This document shows positions 1 to 8,983 of a DNA stretch of 64,000 nt, in pieces. Under the pieces are notes generated by a model. That model saw only the letters and a program-made list of their open reading frames with translations. It was not told where the DNA came from and searched no databases. The stretch covers positions 744,001-808,000 of the forward strand of contig NZ_SWBM01000001.1 in assembly GCF_005116465.1 (NCBI RefSeq), given 5' to 3'. The translations under genes were made by a program, and so were the position numbers. Positions within the stretch are counted from its first letter, which is position 1. Each line of letters opens with the position of its first letter. This DNA comes from Robertmurraya kyonggiensis. Its GTDB lineage: Bacteria; Bacillota; Bacilli; Bacillales; Cytobacillaceae.

Positions 1-278
1 ATTATGACAATGACATGGAAACCTTCCTTGTACTTTCTTTAACTTCAAAACAGAATGATATGGAAGAAATCTATAAACAGTTTTCAAGCATTGCAATTAA
101 CCAATTCATTTTTACAAAAATGGACGAAACTTCATCGTACGGTGCGATGTACAACATGATTGACAAGTATCGAATTGGAGCAGCTTATTTAACTAATGGA
201 CAAAATGTCCCAGACGATAAGGTGGCAGCATCAGCAGACGTGATTACCAATCTGATTCTTGGGGATGAAACGAAATGA
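1..278 (+). CDS. flhF: Flagellar biosynthesis GTPase FlhF, C-terminal end only
   Basis: Partial gene entering from the left edge; the reading frame is open from base 3 with no start, so only about the last 91 residues are present. FlhF is an SRP-type GTPase that sets position and number of flagella at the membrane. The visible part carries the SRP-GTPase C-terminal signature: TKMDET (the NKxD-like guanine-specificity element) followed by YLTNGQNVPDD, as in FtsY and Ffh. The stop codon overlaps the start of flhG (ATGA), which is translational coupling with its regulatory partner. Identification is firm from these motifs plus context. Confidence 0.93.
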   Translation, partial: YDNDMETFLVLSLTSKQNDMEEIYKQFSSIAINQFIFTKMDETSSYGAMYNMIDKYRIGAAYLTNGQNVPDDKVAASADVITNLILGDETK

Positions 279-1141
279 AAGACCAAGCTGAGGCATTAAG
301 AAAAAAGTTACTTCAAAAAGAACAAAAACCGATGATAGCCAAAACATTAGCCGTTGTTAGTGGAAAAGGTGGAGTAGGAAAATCGAACTTTTCGTTAAAC
401 TTTGCCATTACTTTATCTAAGAAGGGTCATAAAGTGTTACTATTTGATATGGATGTAGGAATGGGTAATATCGACATTCTATTAGGAAATAGTTCACAAT
501 ATAGCATCGTTGATTTTTTTGATGAACAAGAATCTTTAAAGGATATTGTCACAGAAGGACCCAATGGCCTTCACTATATTGCTGGGGGAACAGGACTCAG
601 TCGTCTTTTTAAGGTAGAAGAGCGATTAATGAATAAATTTACAGAGGAACTATCGGCGCTTTTCGAATATTACGAATATGTCATTTTTGATATGGGTGCA
701 GGTGTAACAGAAGAGTCTCTTCACTTTATTCTATCGGTCGATGAAATCATTTTAGTAACGACACCTGAACCAACATCTGTAACGGATGCTTACTCGATGT
801 TAAAGCATATTCATATGCTAAATGAACAAGTCCCATTCTTAATCGTTGTGAATCGAGCACTTTCTGAAGAGGATGGAGTTCAAACATTCAACCGACTAAA
901 GATGGTTGCTAGAAGATTTTTAGATAGAGAAGTAAAGCCATTAGGAATGATTCCTGATGATCGAGCTATCCCGGCGGCGGTAAAGAAGCAAGTTCCATTT
1001 GTTATAAATGAAAAATCGGCAGCGTCGAAAGCCCTTATACAAATTGTCGACATGTATGAGAAACATAATTTCACAGAACTTCAACCAGCAAGAACTTTTC
1101 ATTTTGTTTCAAAGTTGAAGCAATTTCTCTTTGAAAGGTAG
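275..1141 (+). CDS. flhG: MinD-like ATPase FlhG (YlxH), flagellar number regulator
   Basis: A 288-residue MinD/ParA-family ATPase that works with FlhF to control flagellar placement. The N-terminus holds DQAEALR, matching the DQAxxLR helix by which FlhG stimulates FlhF GTPase activity. A deviant Walker A, GKGGVGKS, lies at residues 30-37 with the signature lysine K31. Switch motifs FDMDVGMGN and DMGAGV follow, and a C-terminal basic/amphipathic stretch probably binds membrane. The start overlaps the flhF stop (ATGA), and the stop overlaps the region just before cheB. Length and motifs are normal for the family. Confidence 0.95.
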   Translation: MKDQAEALRKKLLQKEQKPMIAKTLAVVSGKGGVGKSNFSLNFAITLSKKGHKVLLFDMDVGMGNIDILLGNSSQYSIVDFFDEQESLKDIVTEGPNGLHYIAGGTGLSRLFKVEERLMNKFTEELSALFEYYEYVIFDMGAGVTEESLHFILSVDEIILVTTPEPTSVTDAYSMLKHIHMLNEQVPFLIVVNRALSEEDGVQTFNRLKMVARRFLDREVKPLGMIPDDRAIPAAVKKQVPFVINEKSAASKALIQIVDMYEKHNFTELQPARTFHFVSKLKQFLFER

Positions 1142-1152
1142 TGCTACCCGTC

Positions 1153-2247
1153 ATGCAAAAAATTAAAGTGCTTATTGTCGATGATTCAGCATTCATGAGA
1201 AAACTGATACAAGACTTTTTATCAGAGCATCCGTCCATAGAAGTAATAAGCACAGCTAGAAATGGGGAAGACGCCCTAAAAAAAATCAAGACATTGAGTC
1301 CGGATGTTGTCACCATGGACGTGGAAATGCCAGTACTAAATGGTATAGAAGCGCTCAAAAAGATAATGAATGAGCACCCAGTACCAGTATTAATGCTCTC
1401 TAGTACGACAAAGCAAGGTGCGGAAAATACTATCCAAGCTATGGCTTTGGGTGCTATTGATTTTATTGCAAAACCATCTGGAGCAATTTCTCTAGATCTT
1501 TATAAAGTAAAAGAAGAGTTAATTCAAAAGGTAATTTCTGCTAGTAAGGCGAATTTAACCCAGCTATCAAAGGATTCAAACGACGATTGTGTAAAAAGAA
1601 CTATTCCACCTTCTGAGGAATGTAGTAAAATAGAACGAAAGGGACCATTATCTGGGACCCGTGAAAAAACTATTTCAAAAAAGCTTATCTGTATAGGAAC
1701 ATCGACTGGTGGCCCTAGAGCATTGCAGCAAGTTGTAACGAGACTTCCAAAAAATATAGATGTACCAGTATTTATCGTGCAGCATATGCCGGCTGGCTTT
1801 ACAAAAAGCCTAGCAGAAAGACTTAATTCTCTCTCAGAATGTATTGTAAAAGAAGCGGTCGATGGAGAAATTGCTGAAAGAGGGACAATCTATATTGCTC
1901 CGGGGGGGTTCCACTTAACTGTCAAGGAAATGGGGACAAGCTTAAAAATCCAATTAGATGATGTTACTCCACCAAGAGGTGGTCATAGACCATCAGTTGA
2001 TGTCATGTTTGAATCGATTAGCGATATCAAAACGTACTCGAAAATTGCAGTGATTATGACTGGAATGGGTTCTGATGGTTCACAAGGACTAATCGAATTA
2101 AAGAAAACTGGGGTAGTCACAGCTATTGCAGAATCTCAAGAGACATCCATTGTTTACGGAATGCCTAAGGCAGCCGCAGCAACAAAATTAGTTGACGAAG
2201 TTCAAAATGTAGAAAAAATTGCTGAAACAATTTTGAGATATATATAG
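1153..2247 (+). CDS. cheB: Chemotaxis response regulator methylesterase CheB
   Basis: CheB removes methyl groups from (or deamidates) chemoreceptor glutamates when phosphorylated by CheA. Residues 1-120 form a receiver domain with the acidic pair D10-D11, phospho-acceptor D56 (TMDVEMP) and the conserved lysine in IAKPSG. A linker leads to the methylesterase domain with the catalytic serine in GTSTGG (about residue 183), histidine in QHMP (about 209) and aspartate in GMGSDG (about 304). An upstream GTG at 1141 is in frame but sits inside the Shine-Dalgarno AAAGGTAG (1134-1141), so ATG 1153 is preferred. It also gives the usual MxxIKVLIVDDS start. Confidence 0.95.
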   Translation: MQKIKVLIVDDSAFMRKLIQDFLSEHPSIEVISTARNGEDALKKIKTLSPDVVTMDVEMPVLNGIEALKKIMNEHPVPVLMLSSTTKQGAENTIQAMALGAIDFIAKPSGAISLDLYKVKEELIQKVISASKANLTQLSKDSNDDCVKRTIPPSEECSKIERKGPLSGTREKTISKKLICIGTSTGGPRALQQVVTRLPKNIDVPVFIVQHMPAGFTKSLAERLNSLSECIVKEAVDGEIAERGTIYIAPGGFHLTVKEMGTSLKIQLDDVTPPRGGHRPSVDVMFESISDIKTYSKIAVIMTGMGSDGSQGLIELKKTGVVTAIAESQETSIVYGMPKAAAATKLVDEVQNVEKIAETILRYI

Positions 2248-2252
2248 AGTGT

Positions 2253-2295
2253 GTTCAAAAAGTCACGAAAAAGTATTTTCTCGGACTTTTTGAAC
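2253..2295 (+). terminator. Perfect 12-bp inverted repeat between cheB and cheA
   Basis: Arms 2253-2264 and 2284-2295 are exact reverse complements; part of the 19-base loop (CGAAAA/TTTTCTCG) can pair further. The right arm contains TTTTT, but no T-run follows it, so efficient intrinsic termination is doubtful. It may attenuate or process the operon transcript between cheB and cheA, or be a mobile intergenic repeat. Confidence 0.5.
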
Positions 2296-2324
2296 CTCTT
2301 TACAAGTCGAGGGGGGTAAGACAA

Positions 2325-4370
2325 ATGGAAATGAACCAATATTTAGAAGTCTTTATAGAAGAAAGCAAAGAGCATCTACAGAGTTGTAATGAAAGACTTT
2401 TGGACTTAGAAAAAAATCCAGAGGATTTGAACATTGTGAACGATATTTTTCGTTCTGCACATACATTAAAAGGTATGTCTGCAACAATGGGTTATGAGGA
2501 TTTAGCAAGCTTGACTCACCAAATGGAAAACGTACTAGATGCTATCCGCAATCATAAACTATCAGTTTCACCTGAACTATTAGATGTTGTTTTTCAAGCT
2601 ACCGATGATTTGGAAGCAATGGTATTCTCGATTGCAGATGGTGGAGATGGTAAGAGAGATGTAAAAGAAGTAGTCGAAAAACTTAAATTAATTGAAAAGG
2701 GTGAAAGCCCTTCTAAAGCAACTGCTAAATTAGAAGTGGCTGCTACCGCTACCGCACCTGTATCAGCAAAAGCAAAGAGTAATTATGATGAATTTGAATA
2801 TACAGTTCTACAACAATCTAAAGAACAAGGTTTCGAAGCGTTTGAAATTACGATCGGCTTAAGAGAAGATTGCCTATTAAAAGCTGCAAGAGTCTACATG
2901 GTATTTGAAGTGCTAGAGAAGGTTGCAGAAGTTATTAAATCAACTCCATCTGTAGACCAATTAGAGGAAGAACAATTTGATCAAGAATTTACTGTATCTA
3001 TTGTTTCTAAGGAATCTCAAGAAGACTTGCAGAAAATGGTCATGAAAGTATCTGAAGTTGAGAAGGTTGAAATTGCCCCAATTTCTCTTGATGGGAACAG
3101 AAGTAATCAAGAGGAAGTAGTGGAAGAAGTAATTGTTGATGAAGTTGCGAAGCCATCTAATGTTGAGACTTCAGAAGAGGAAAAGAAAGTTACAACTACT
3201 AGTTCAACAACGAAACAACCAAACAATAAAACGATCCGTGTCAATATTGAAAGACTAGATATATTATTAAACCTGTTTGAAGAGCTTGTCATTGACCGTG
3301 GAAGATTAGAACAGATTTCCAATGACTTAAAAAACCAAGAGCTTCATGAGACTGTTGAAAGAATGTCGAGAATTACAGGAGACCTACAAAATATTATTTT
3401 AAATATGAGAATGGTACCTGTTGAAACGGTATTCAATAGATTCCCAAGAATGGTACGTCAGCTTGCCCGAGATCTTGGTAAGAAAGTGAATCTTGAAATC
3501 ATTGGCGCAGAGACAGAATTAGATCGTACTGTAATCGATGAAATTGGAGACCCACTTGTTCATCTAATTCGAAATGCATTGGATCATGGCTTAGAAACAC
3601 CAGAAGTGCGTAAAGCAAATGGAAAGAACGAAGAGGGATCCGTTGTTCTTAAAGCATTCCATAGTGGAAATCACGTATTTATTGAAATCGATGATGATGG
3701 AGCAGGTATCAATCGTCGTAAGGTACTTGAAAAGGCAATTAAAAATGGAATCATTTCTGAACAAACAGCAGCGACTTTATCGGATAAAGAAGTATTCGAT
3801 TTAATTTTCGCTTCTGGATTCTCTACAGCTGATAAGATCTCTGATGTATCTGGTCGTGGAGTTGGTCTCGATGTCGTGAAAAACACAATCGAGTCACTCG
3901 GAGGATCCATTTCAATCGATTCGAAAGAAGGAAAGGGTTCAACCTTCTCTATTCAATTACCACTTACATTATCGATTATTTCTGTCATGCTCGTGGAAAT
4001 TGCAAAAGAGAAATTCGCTGTTCCGCTTTCATCGATTATCGAAACAGCGATCGTGAAAAAGAATGAAATTTTAAACGCACACAATCAAAAAGTGATTGAT
4101 TTCCGTGGAAAAGTAGTTCCACTTTTATTCCTAAAGGATATCTTTGAGGTTCCTTCACAAGGCGAAGAAGATGATTTCTATTCTGTTGTCATCGTCAGAA
4201 AAGGTGACAAGATGGCTGGACTAGTCGTTGACTCCTTTATTGGTCAGCAAGAAGTCGTTCTTAAATCACTTGGAAACTATTTACAAAATGTTTTTGCGAT
4301 TTCTGGTGCAACCATTCTTGGTGATGGACAAGTAGCATTAATCGTTGATTGTAATGCCTTGATAAAATAA
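2325..4370 (+). CDS. cheA: Chemotaxis histidine kinase CheA
   Basis: CheA is the receptor-coupled kinase that phosphorylates CheY and CheB. The 681 residues show the expected order: HPt/P1 domain with phosphorylated H46 in AHTLKG, a CheY-binding P2 region around 160-260, an acidic/Thr-rich linker, a dimerisation helix hairpin near 300-370, an HATPase domain with N-box HLIRNALDHG, G1 DDGAG and G2 GRGVGLDVV, and a C-terminal CheW-like domain that binds CheW and receptors. A strong Shine-Dalgarno GAGGGGG lies at 2309-2315. A 77-base gap containing a hairpin separates it from cheB. Confidence 0.97.
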   Translation: MEMNQYLEVFIEESKEHLQSCNERLLDLEKNPEDLNIVNDIFRSAHTLKGMSATMGYEDLASLTHQMENVLDAIRNHKLSVSPELLDVVFQATDDLEAMVFSIADGGDGKRDVKEVVEKLKLIEKGESPSKATAKLEVAATATAPVSAKAKSNYDEFEYTVLQQSKEQGFEAFEITIGLREDCLLKAARVYMVFEVLEKVAEVIKSTPSVDQLEEEQFDQEFTVSIVSKESQEDLQKMVMKVSEVEKVEIAPISLDGNRSNQEEVVEEVIVDEVAKPSNVETSEEEKKVTTTSSTTKQPNNKTIRVNIERLDILLNLFEELVIDRGRLEQISNDLKNQELHETVERMSRITGDLQNIILNMRMVPVETVFNRFPRMVRQLARDLGKKVNLEIIGAETELDRTVIDEIGDPLVHLIRNALDHGLETPEVRKANGKNEEGSVVLKAFHSGNHVFIEIDDDGAGINRRKVLEKAIKNGIISEQTAATLSDKEVFDLIFASGFSTADKISDVSGRGVGLDVVKNTIESLGGSISIDSKEGKGSTFSIQLPLTLSIISVMLVEIAKEKFAVPLSSIIETAIVKKNEILNAHNQKVIDFRGKVVPLLFLKDIFEVPSQGEEDDFYSVVIVRKGDKMAGLVVDSFIGQQEVVLKSLGNYLQNVFAISGATILGDGQVALIVDCNALIK

Positions 4371-4403
4371 GGAATCTTAAAGGAGAAGAGGAAGGTGACT
4401 GTA

Positions 4404-4874
4404 ATGACCGAGACTTTAACAGATGACTTAAAATACATTGTTTTTCAACTAAAAGAAAAAGAATATGCAATCCCTGTTAACAAAGTACACTCCATCGAAA
4501 AGATTGAACATATTACGAGAGTTCCTGGTGTAAATCCTTATATTAAAGGTGTCTTAAACTTAAGAGGAGTCGTTACGCCAATTCTTGATTTACGTCTTCG
4601 TTTTGATATAGAGGAAGTGGCATACACAGATAGCACTAGAATCATCATTGTGTCATTTGATGATATGGAAGTAGGCTTAATTGTTGATACTGCAAATGAT
4701 GTCATTGATATTAAAGCAGATGCGATTGAACCACAGCCTGAAGTAGTAGGTGTTGATGCAGCTGAATACATCAATGGTGTTGCGAAGCTTGATAAGCGAT
4801 TGCTTATTCTATTAGATCTTGAAAAAATTCTACAACGTGATGATCTAAAAACTAATTACGGAAATGAAGGATAA
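4404..4874 (+). CDS. cheW: Chemotaxis coupling protein CheW
   Basis: CheW is an SH3-fold scaffold bridging chemoreceptors and CheA. The protein is a single CheW domain of about 156 residues with the typical VFQLKEKEYAIPV opening, RVPGVNPYIKGVLNLRG core, and VTPILDLR. The start is uncertain: GTG 4395 is in frame three codons upstream with AAGGAGAAG in front of it, but ATG 4404 has GAAGGTG at good spacing and matches family N-termini. It lies 33 bases after cheA and 4 bases before cheC, inside the same operon. Confidence 0.95.
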   Translation: MTETLTDDLKYIVFQLKEKEYAIPVNKVHSIEKIEHITRVPGVNPYIKGVLNLRGVVTPILDLRLRFDIEEVAYTDSTRIIIVSFDDMEVGLIVDTANDVIDIKADAIEPQPEVVGVDAAEYINGVAKLDKRLLILLDLEKILQRDDLKTNYGNEG

Positions 4875-4878
4875 ATAG

Positions 4879-5520
4879 ATGAGTTTCCTCGATAAATTTT
4901 CTACTGTCCATCTAGATGTGCTAAAAGAGGTGGGAAATATCGGTGCCGGCCATGCCGCCACCTCTCTTTCCACATTATTGAATAAAAAAATCGACATGAG
5001 AGTACCAAAGGTGAGAGTGGTCTCTTTTGATGAGATGATGGACATGGCTGGTGGTCCTGAAAATATCGTGGCAAGCGTCTTTTTAAGGATTGAGGGAGAC
5101 GCACCTGGTAGTATGTTTTTTGTTCTTTCTATAGAGCAGGCAAATACCTTTATTAAACAAATGATTGATGATGTCCATTTTTCATTTGAAAACCCACCAT
5201 ATAATGAATTAGCAATGTCTGCTTTGCAGGAATTAGGGAATATTTTATCTGGTTCGTATTTGTCATCGTTATCCGATTTTACAAATTTGGATTTATACCC
5301 TTCAGTCCCGGCGTTAAGTATAGATATGGTTGGTGCAATTATTAGCTTTGGCTTAATTGAACTATCTCAAGTAAGTGATTATGCAATTGTAATTGACACT
5401 GCTTTAGACGATGATGACACCCATTCTTCGGAAAGTGTAAAAGGGCATTTTTTTCTTTTGCCCGATCCAGACTCCTTCGAGACGATTTTTAAAGCTTTAG
5501 GAGTAGCTGAAGATGAATGA
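4879..5520 (+). CDS. cheC: CheY-P phosphatase CheC
   Basis: CheC dephosphorylates CheY-P and binds CheD, forming the CheC-CheD-CheYp adaptation loop of Bacillus chemotaxis. Both phosphatase helices of the CheC/CheX/FliY family are intact: [12 protein letters not shown] (E17, N20) and the second copy [11 protein letters not shown] (E..N). At 213 residues it is a normal length. It begins 4 bases after cheW and its last 8 bases overlap the start of cheD, so the two partner proteins are translationally coupled. Confidence 0.95.
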   Translation: MSFLDKFSTVHLDVLKEVGNIGAGHAATSLSTLLNKKIDMRVPKVRVVSFDEMMDMAGGPENIVASVFLRIEGDAPGSMFFVLSIEQANTFIKQMIDDVHFSFENPPYNELAMSALQELGNILSGSYLSSLSDFTNLDLYPSVPALSIDMVGAIISFGLIELSQVSDYAIVIDTALDDDDTHSSESVKGHFFLLPDPDSFETIFKALGVAEDE

Positions 5521-6010
5521 TACTGTTCAAATCGTGAAAGTCGGGATTGCTGATATGAACATTGTGACGACACCTAATCTCATTCGAACTTCTGGACTTG
5601 GTTCCTGTGTTGGAGTGGTCGTTTACGATCAGGCGAAGGAATTAGCAGGATTAGCTCATGTAATGTTACCTGATTCCTCACTAGCAAAAAGTGGAATATT
5701 GAACATAGCGAAATATGCTGATACTGCTGTGAAGGAGCTTGTTAGCCGAATGATTGATTTAGGCGCACGGAGCTATTCCATGAAAGCAAAAATTGCTGGC
5801 GGTGCTCAAATGTTTCAATTTACGAGTAGCAACGACATGATGCGGATTGGTCCTCGAAATGTCGAAGCAGTTAAGAGAGAGCTTGCTATGTTGAAAATTA
5901 GCTTAGTTGCAGAGGATGTTGGAGGCAGTAGCGGAAGAACGATCGAGTTTGATCCAAAAACATGCTTGCTTAATATTCGTACCGTTAATAAAGGGGTCAG
6001 AGATTTATAG
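5513..6010 (+). CDS. cheD: Chemoreceptor glutamine deamidase CheD
   Basis: CheD deamidates receptor glutamines and activates CheC. The 165-residue sequence has the family active-site elements: the nucleophile cysteine in GLGSCVGV, the histidine in GLAHVMLP and an upstream threonine, plus GGAQMF in the core. The ATG lies inside the 3' end of cheC (8-base overlap). The gene is followed at once by a strong intrinsic terminator, which makes it the last gene of the transcript here, unlike B. subtilis, where sigD follows closely. Confidence 0.95.
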   Translation: MNDTVQIVKVGIADMNIVTTPNLIRTSGLGSCVGVVVYDQAKELAGLAHVMLPDSSLAKSGILNIAKYADTAVKELVSRMIDLGARSYSMKAKIAGGAQMFQFTSSNDMMRIGPRNVEAVKRELAMLKISLVAEDVGGSSGRTIEFDPKTCLLNIRTVNKGVRDL

Positions 6011-6016
6011 TGGTGG

Positions 6017-6048
6017 AATCAGTCCTTTTTAAAAAGGGCTGATTTTTT
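6017..6048 (+). terminator. Intrinsic terminator after cheD
   Basis: Arms 6017-6030 and 6031-6044 pair over 14 positions with one G-U, starting 6 bases after the cheD stop and running into TTTTTTC. This looks able to end the fla/che transcript before sigD. Confidence 0.85.
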
Positions 6049-6424
6049 CTGTACGCTGTTTTCTCATTGATTGTTGTTTTTTTCGTAAATGTCCTAAAGC
6101 CGACATTTACACCACCTACAAGGCGCTGCCACCTTCAAGTGGTTTAGTGCGACACATTTTTTTGCACGGCTCTTTTCGCTGGCATTTACTGTCCTTAAAA
6201 AGATATATTGTTAATCATTTAAATCAATTTATCTAAATGCAACAATTTTTGCGAAAAGAGCCTTTCTGTAAAACAATTATTGCCAAAAATATTTCATATT
6301 GGTCGTGAACAAATTTGAAGACATCTAATATGCTCACCATTAATTTGATATAATAGAATAGAGTTCATTATGTCCTAAGATTGAATTTTACCATCCAACT
6401 TGTCGATGGTCCTAGGAGGTTACG
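6049..6424 (+). other. Non-coding interval with nested inverted repeats upstream of sigD
   Basis: No gene is visible. Structured segments are: a 9-bp perfect inverted repeat at 6085-6110 with an 8-base loop; a 12-bp perfect inverted repeat with arms 6168-6179 and 6251-6262; a perfect -10 box TATAAT at 6349-6354 without a convincing -35; and a small hairpin 6390-6410 placed just 5' of the AGGAGGT Shine-Dalgarno (6414-6420) of sigD. The interval probably carries an independent sigD promoter and may contain an intergenic repeat; neither can be proven from this window. Confidence 0.5.
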
Positions 6425-7189
6425 ATGGGAATTGTGTTGACAGCTGAGGAACAAATTATATGGGAAAAATGGATTTCTGCAAGAGATGAAGAAGCGGGAA
6501 ATCTGTTAGTGAAAAAATACATGCCCCTTGTCAGCTATCATGTTCAAAGGGTGTCTGTTGGCCTTCCGCGAAACGTATCTAGAGATGATATCCATAGTCT
6601 AGGATTAATTGGACTGTATGATGCTCTCGAAAAGTTTGACCCTTCGAGAGATTTAAAATTTGATACTTATGCTTCCTTTAGAATACGGGGAGCCATTATA
6701 GATGGTTTAAGAAAAGAAGATTGGTTATCGAGAAGCACAAGAGATAAAGCGAAAAAAATAGAGGCTGCCATCGGGAAACTCGAGCAAAAGCTGATGAGAA
6801 ATGTCACGGCAAAGGACATTGCGAGCGAATTAAATCTCACTGAAGAAGAAGTCGTGACGACAATGAACGAACATTTCTTTGCCAGTGTATTATCGATTGA
6901 CGAGAATCCGAGTGAGCAAGAAGAGAAAGATGGACAAACCTTCGCAATTAAGGATACAAAGGCGGAGATTCCTGAAGAGAAAGTCGTTAAAGACGAACTC
7001 ATCAAAGAAATGGCAGAAATGATTGCCCATCTTAATGAGAATGAGCAATTAGTTCTTAGCTTGTTTTACCAAGAGGAATTAACATTAACCGAAATTGGAC
7101 AAGTCATGGATTTGTCTACTTCAAGAATTTCACAAATTCATTCAAAAGCAATTTTTAAATTGAGACAATCACTAAGCAAAATGGTTTAG
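6425..7189 (+). CDS. sigD: RNA polymerase sigma factor SigD (sigma-28, FliA type)
   Basis: SigD directs transcription of late flagellar, chemotaxis and autolysin genes. The 254-residue protein has region 2 (DDIHSLGLIGLYDALEKFD, KFDTYASFRIRGAIIDGLR, EDWLSRS, characteristic of sigma-28), region 3 and a region 4 helix-turn-helix (LTEIGQVMDLSTSRISQIH). ATG 6425 is preceded by AGGAGGT. Although it belongs to the fla/che gene order, it is separated from cheD by a terminator and 414 bases, so its expression may be partly independent here. Confidence 0.96.
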   Translation: MGIVLTAEEQIIWEKWISARDEEAGNLLVKKYMPLVSYHVQRVSVGLPRNVSRDDIHSLGLIGLYDALEKFDPSRDLKFDTYASFRIRGAIIDGLRKEDWLSRSTRDKAKKIEAAIGKLEQKLMRNVTAKDIASELNLTEEEVVTTMNEHFFASVLSIDENPSEQEEKDGQTFAIKDTKAEIPEEKVVKDELIKEMAEMIAHLNENEQLVLSLFYQEELTLTEIGQVMDLSTSRISQIHSKAIFKLRQSLSKMV

Positions 7190-7238
7190 CATCCAGATTA
7201 ACAACTAAATAGATATAACTAGAAAGAGGGTTGGCAAA

Positions 7239-8594
7239 ATGGATACTCCGTTTCGAGTAAAGATTTCGAAGAATCAATTGGAAGCTCATATTGAATTACA
7301 CGAGCATCACGATGAAGATTTAACCATCTCAATAGGTGAGCTAGAAAATTTTTTGAAGGAGCATCAAGTTGTTTTTGGTATCATTCAAACAAAACTTCAA
7401 GAGATTGCAATTGATCCAACGAATATCGAATACCCACTTTTAATTGCTGAAGGGACTCCTCCCCAGCATGGTGAAGATGCATATTTGACTGTTGAATTTA
7501 AGAAAGAAGAAACAAAGCAGAAAGAAAAGGTGAATTTCCGAGAGGTTCTTGATATTCCGTCAGTAAAAACGGGTGAAGTTCTGGCTTCAGCGGTCACAGA
7601 GACATTTGGTGTTAATGGGACTGCTGTGACTGGAAAGGTAATTCCTGCCCGAGACGGGAAACCATTAAAGGTTAAACCGGGGAAAAATGTGATTCAAAAT
7701 GGAAGTCAATTTATATCAACAATTGATGGGCAAGTAAGTATTACCCACAAATCCATAACGGTTAACCCTGTTTTTGAAGTGAGGGGAGACCTAGACTTAA
7801 AAACAGGTAATGTCAATTTCGTGGGAAATGTCGTTATCCGCGGTAATGTCCCAACAGGCTATGAAGTGGTGGCAGGTGGAGATATTAAGGTCTACGGTCT
7901 CGTAGAAGGGGCACAGCTAGTAGCAAGAGGAAATATTCTTATTTCTGGTGGGATTGCTGGAGGGAATCGTGGAAATGTGGTTGCAGGTGGAAGTATTCAG
8001 GCCAATTTTTTAAACCAGGCAGCTATAAGAGCTGGACAGGATGTTATAATTCATACTTCATCTTTGCATAGTAGTATTGAGGCCAAAGGAGCCATTTATT
8101 GCAAAAACGGTCATATTATCGGCGGTACTTTGCTCGCTGGAAAAGATATTTATGTGAAGGAACTTGGAAACGATCTCTATACAAAGACTGGTCTTGCAGT
8201 TGGTTATGACCCATCAATTGACAAAAAGGAATTAAGCCTCAAAGAGGAATCAGAACAGATTTCTGAAAATGTCAAAAAACTTGAACTGATTGAAAATAAG
8301 ATTTTGGCTACTCTTAAACAAAAAGGACAAGTAACCGAACAAGAAAAAGAACTTCTGCTTAAGCAAAGAGCAACAAAAACTCAGCTTGAGAAGCAGTTGA
8401 GAAATATTCACTGGCAGTTAGAAGAAATAGAGTTGGAGAAAAGTGATCGAAGCAATTTCAGTATTTTCGTATACGATAAAGTTCATCCTAACACGAGTTT
8501 GAATTTCGGAAAATATTCAAGATTAGTTCAAACAACGCACTCGTATGTTAGATTTTATATAAGAAATAGTGAAATAGTCTTCGAACCAATTTGA
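7239..8594 (+). CDS. FapA/DUF342 family protein (flagellar-associated)
   Basis: A 451-residue protein of the DUF342/FapA family, commonly found behind sigD in Bacillaceae that lack the compact B. subtilis arrangement. The N-terminal part is a mixed domain. The middle (about 180-310) is a beta-helix-like run of glycine/valine repeats (GNVVIRG, AGGDIKVYG, GNILISGG, VAGGSIQA), as in polymerising or scaffold proteins. The C-terminal 310-400 segment is a charged coiled coil. The Shine-Dalgarno AGAAAGAGGG lies before ATG 7239, 49 bases after sigD. The molecular role in motility is not established; assignment is by fold pattern and neighbourhood. Confidence 0.75.
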   Translation: MDTPFRVKISKNQLEAHIELHEHHDEDLTISIGELENFLKEHQVVFGIIQTKLQEIAIDPTNIEYPLLIAEGTPPQHGEDAYLTVEFKKEETKQKEKVNFREVLDIPSVKTGEVLASAVTETFGVNGTAVTGKVIPARDGKPLKVKPGKNVIQNGSQFISTIDGQVSITHKSITVNPVFEVRGDLDLKTGNVNFVGNVVIRGNVPTGYEVVAGGDIKVYGLVEGAQLVARGNILISGGIAGGNRGNVVAGGSIQANFLNQAAIRAGQDVIIHTSSLHSSIEAKGAIYCKNGHIIGGTLLAGKDIYVKELGNDLYTKTGLAVGYDPSIDKKELSLKEESEQISENVKKLELIENKILATLKQKGQVTEQEKELLLKQRATKTQLEKQLRNIHWQLEEIELEKSDRSNFSIFVYDKVHPNTSLNFGKYSRLVQTTHSYVRFYIRNSEIVFEPI

Positions 8595-8671
8595 TGACCT
8601 GCTATATATCAATGAGAAGTAGTTTTCGCGAACCTTAACTGAGTATTATGTAAAAAAGGACGTGGTTGAAG

Positions 8672-8974
8672 ATGAGCCTCAAAGCGATTGAAATGCAGGT
8701 TGCACTTCCAAGAACACTAGATGCGCAGAAATTACAAGAGCAGATGCAACAACGAGGTCAATTACAAACTGACTTTGCCACTGATAATGTGAAAAAGGAA
8801 GATATAAAGAAAGAACAGACGGTTTTGAAGCAGGAGCAAAAGGATATTGCTAGGTTTCAAAAAGAAAGAAATCAGGATCAACACTCGGGTGAACATGGTG
8901 AAAAGAAAGAGAAACACCATCAGAAAAAAGAAAAACACCCTTATAAAGGTACGCATGTGGATTTCAGTGGATAG
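8672..8974 (+). CDS. Small charged protein of unknown function in the sigD-swrB interval
   Basis: I do not recognise a function. The protein is about 100 residues, very hydrophilic, with a conserved-looking N-terminus (MSLKAIEMQVALPRT), a predicted alpha-helical/coiled-coil middle rich in K, E and Q, a His/Lys-rich stretch (HSGEHGEKKEKHHQKKEK) and a distinctive end (HPYKGTHVDFSG). TTG 8666 is an alternative start two codons upstream. It sits 77 bases after the FapA-like gene and 9 bases before swrB, so cotranscription with motility genes is likely. The His-rich tail could bind metal, but that is only a guess. Confidence 0.7.
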   Translation: MSLKAIEMQVALPRTLDAQKLQEQMQQRGQLQTDFATDNVKKEDIKKEQTVLKQEQKDIARFQKERNQDQHSGEHGEKKEKHHQKKEKHPYKGTHVDFSG

Positions 8975-8983
8975 AGGGATCGT

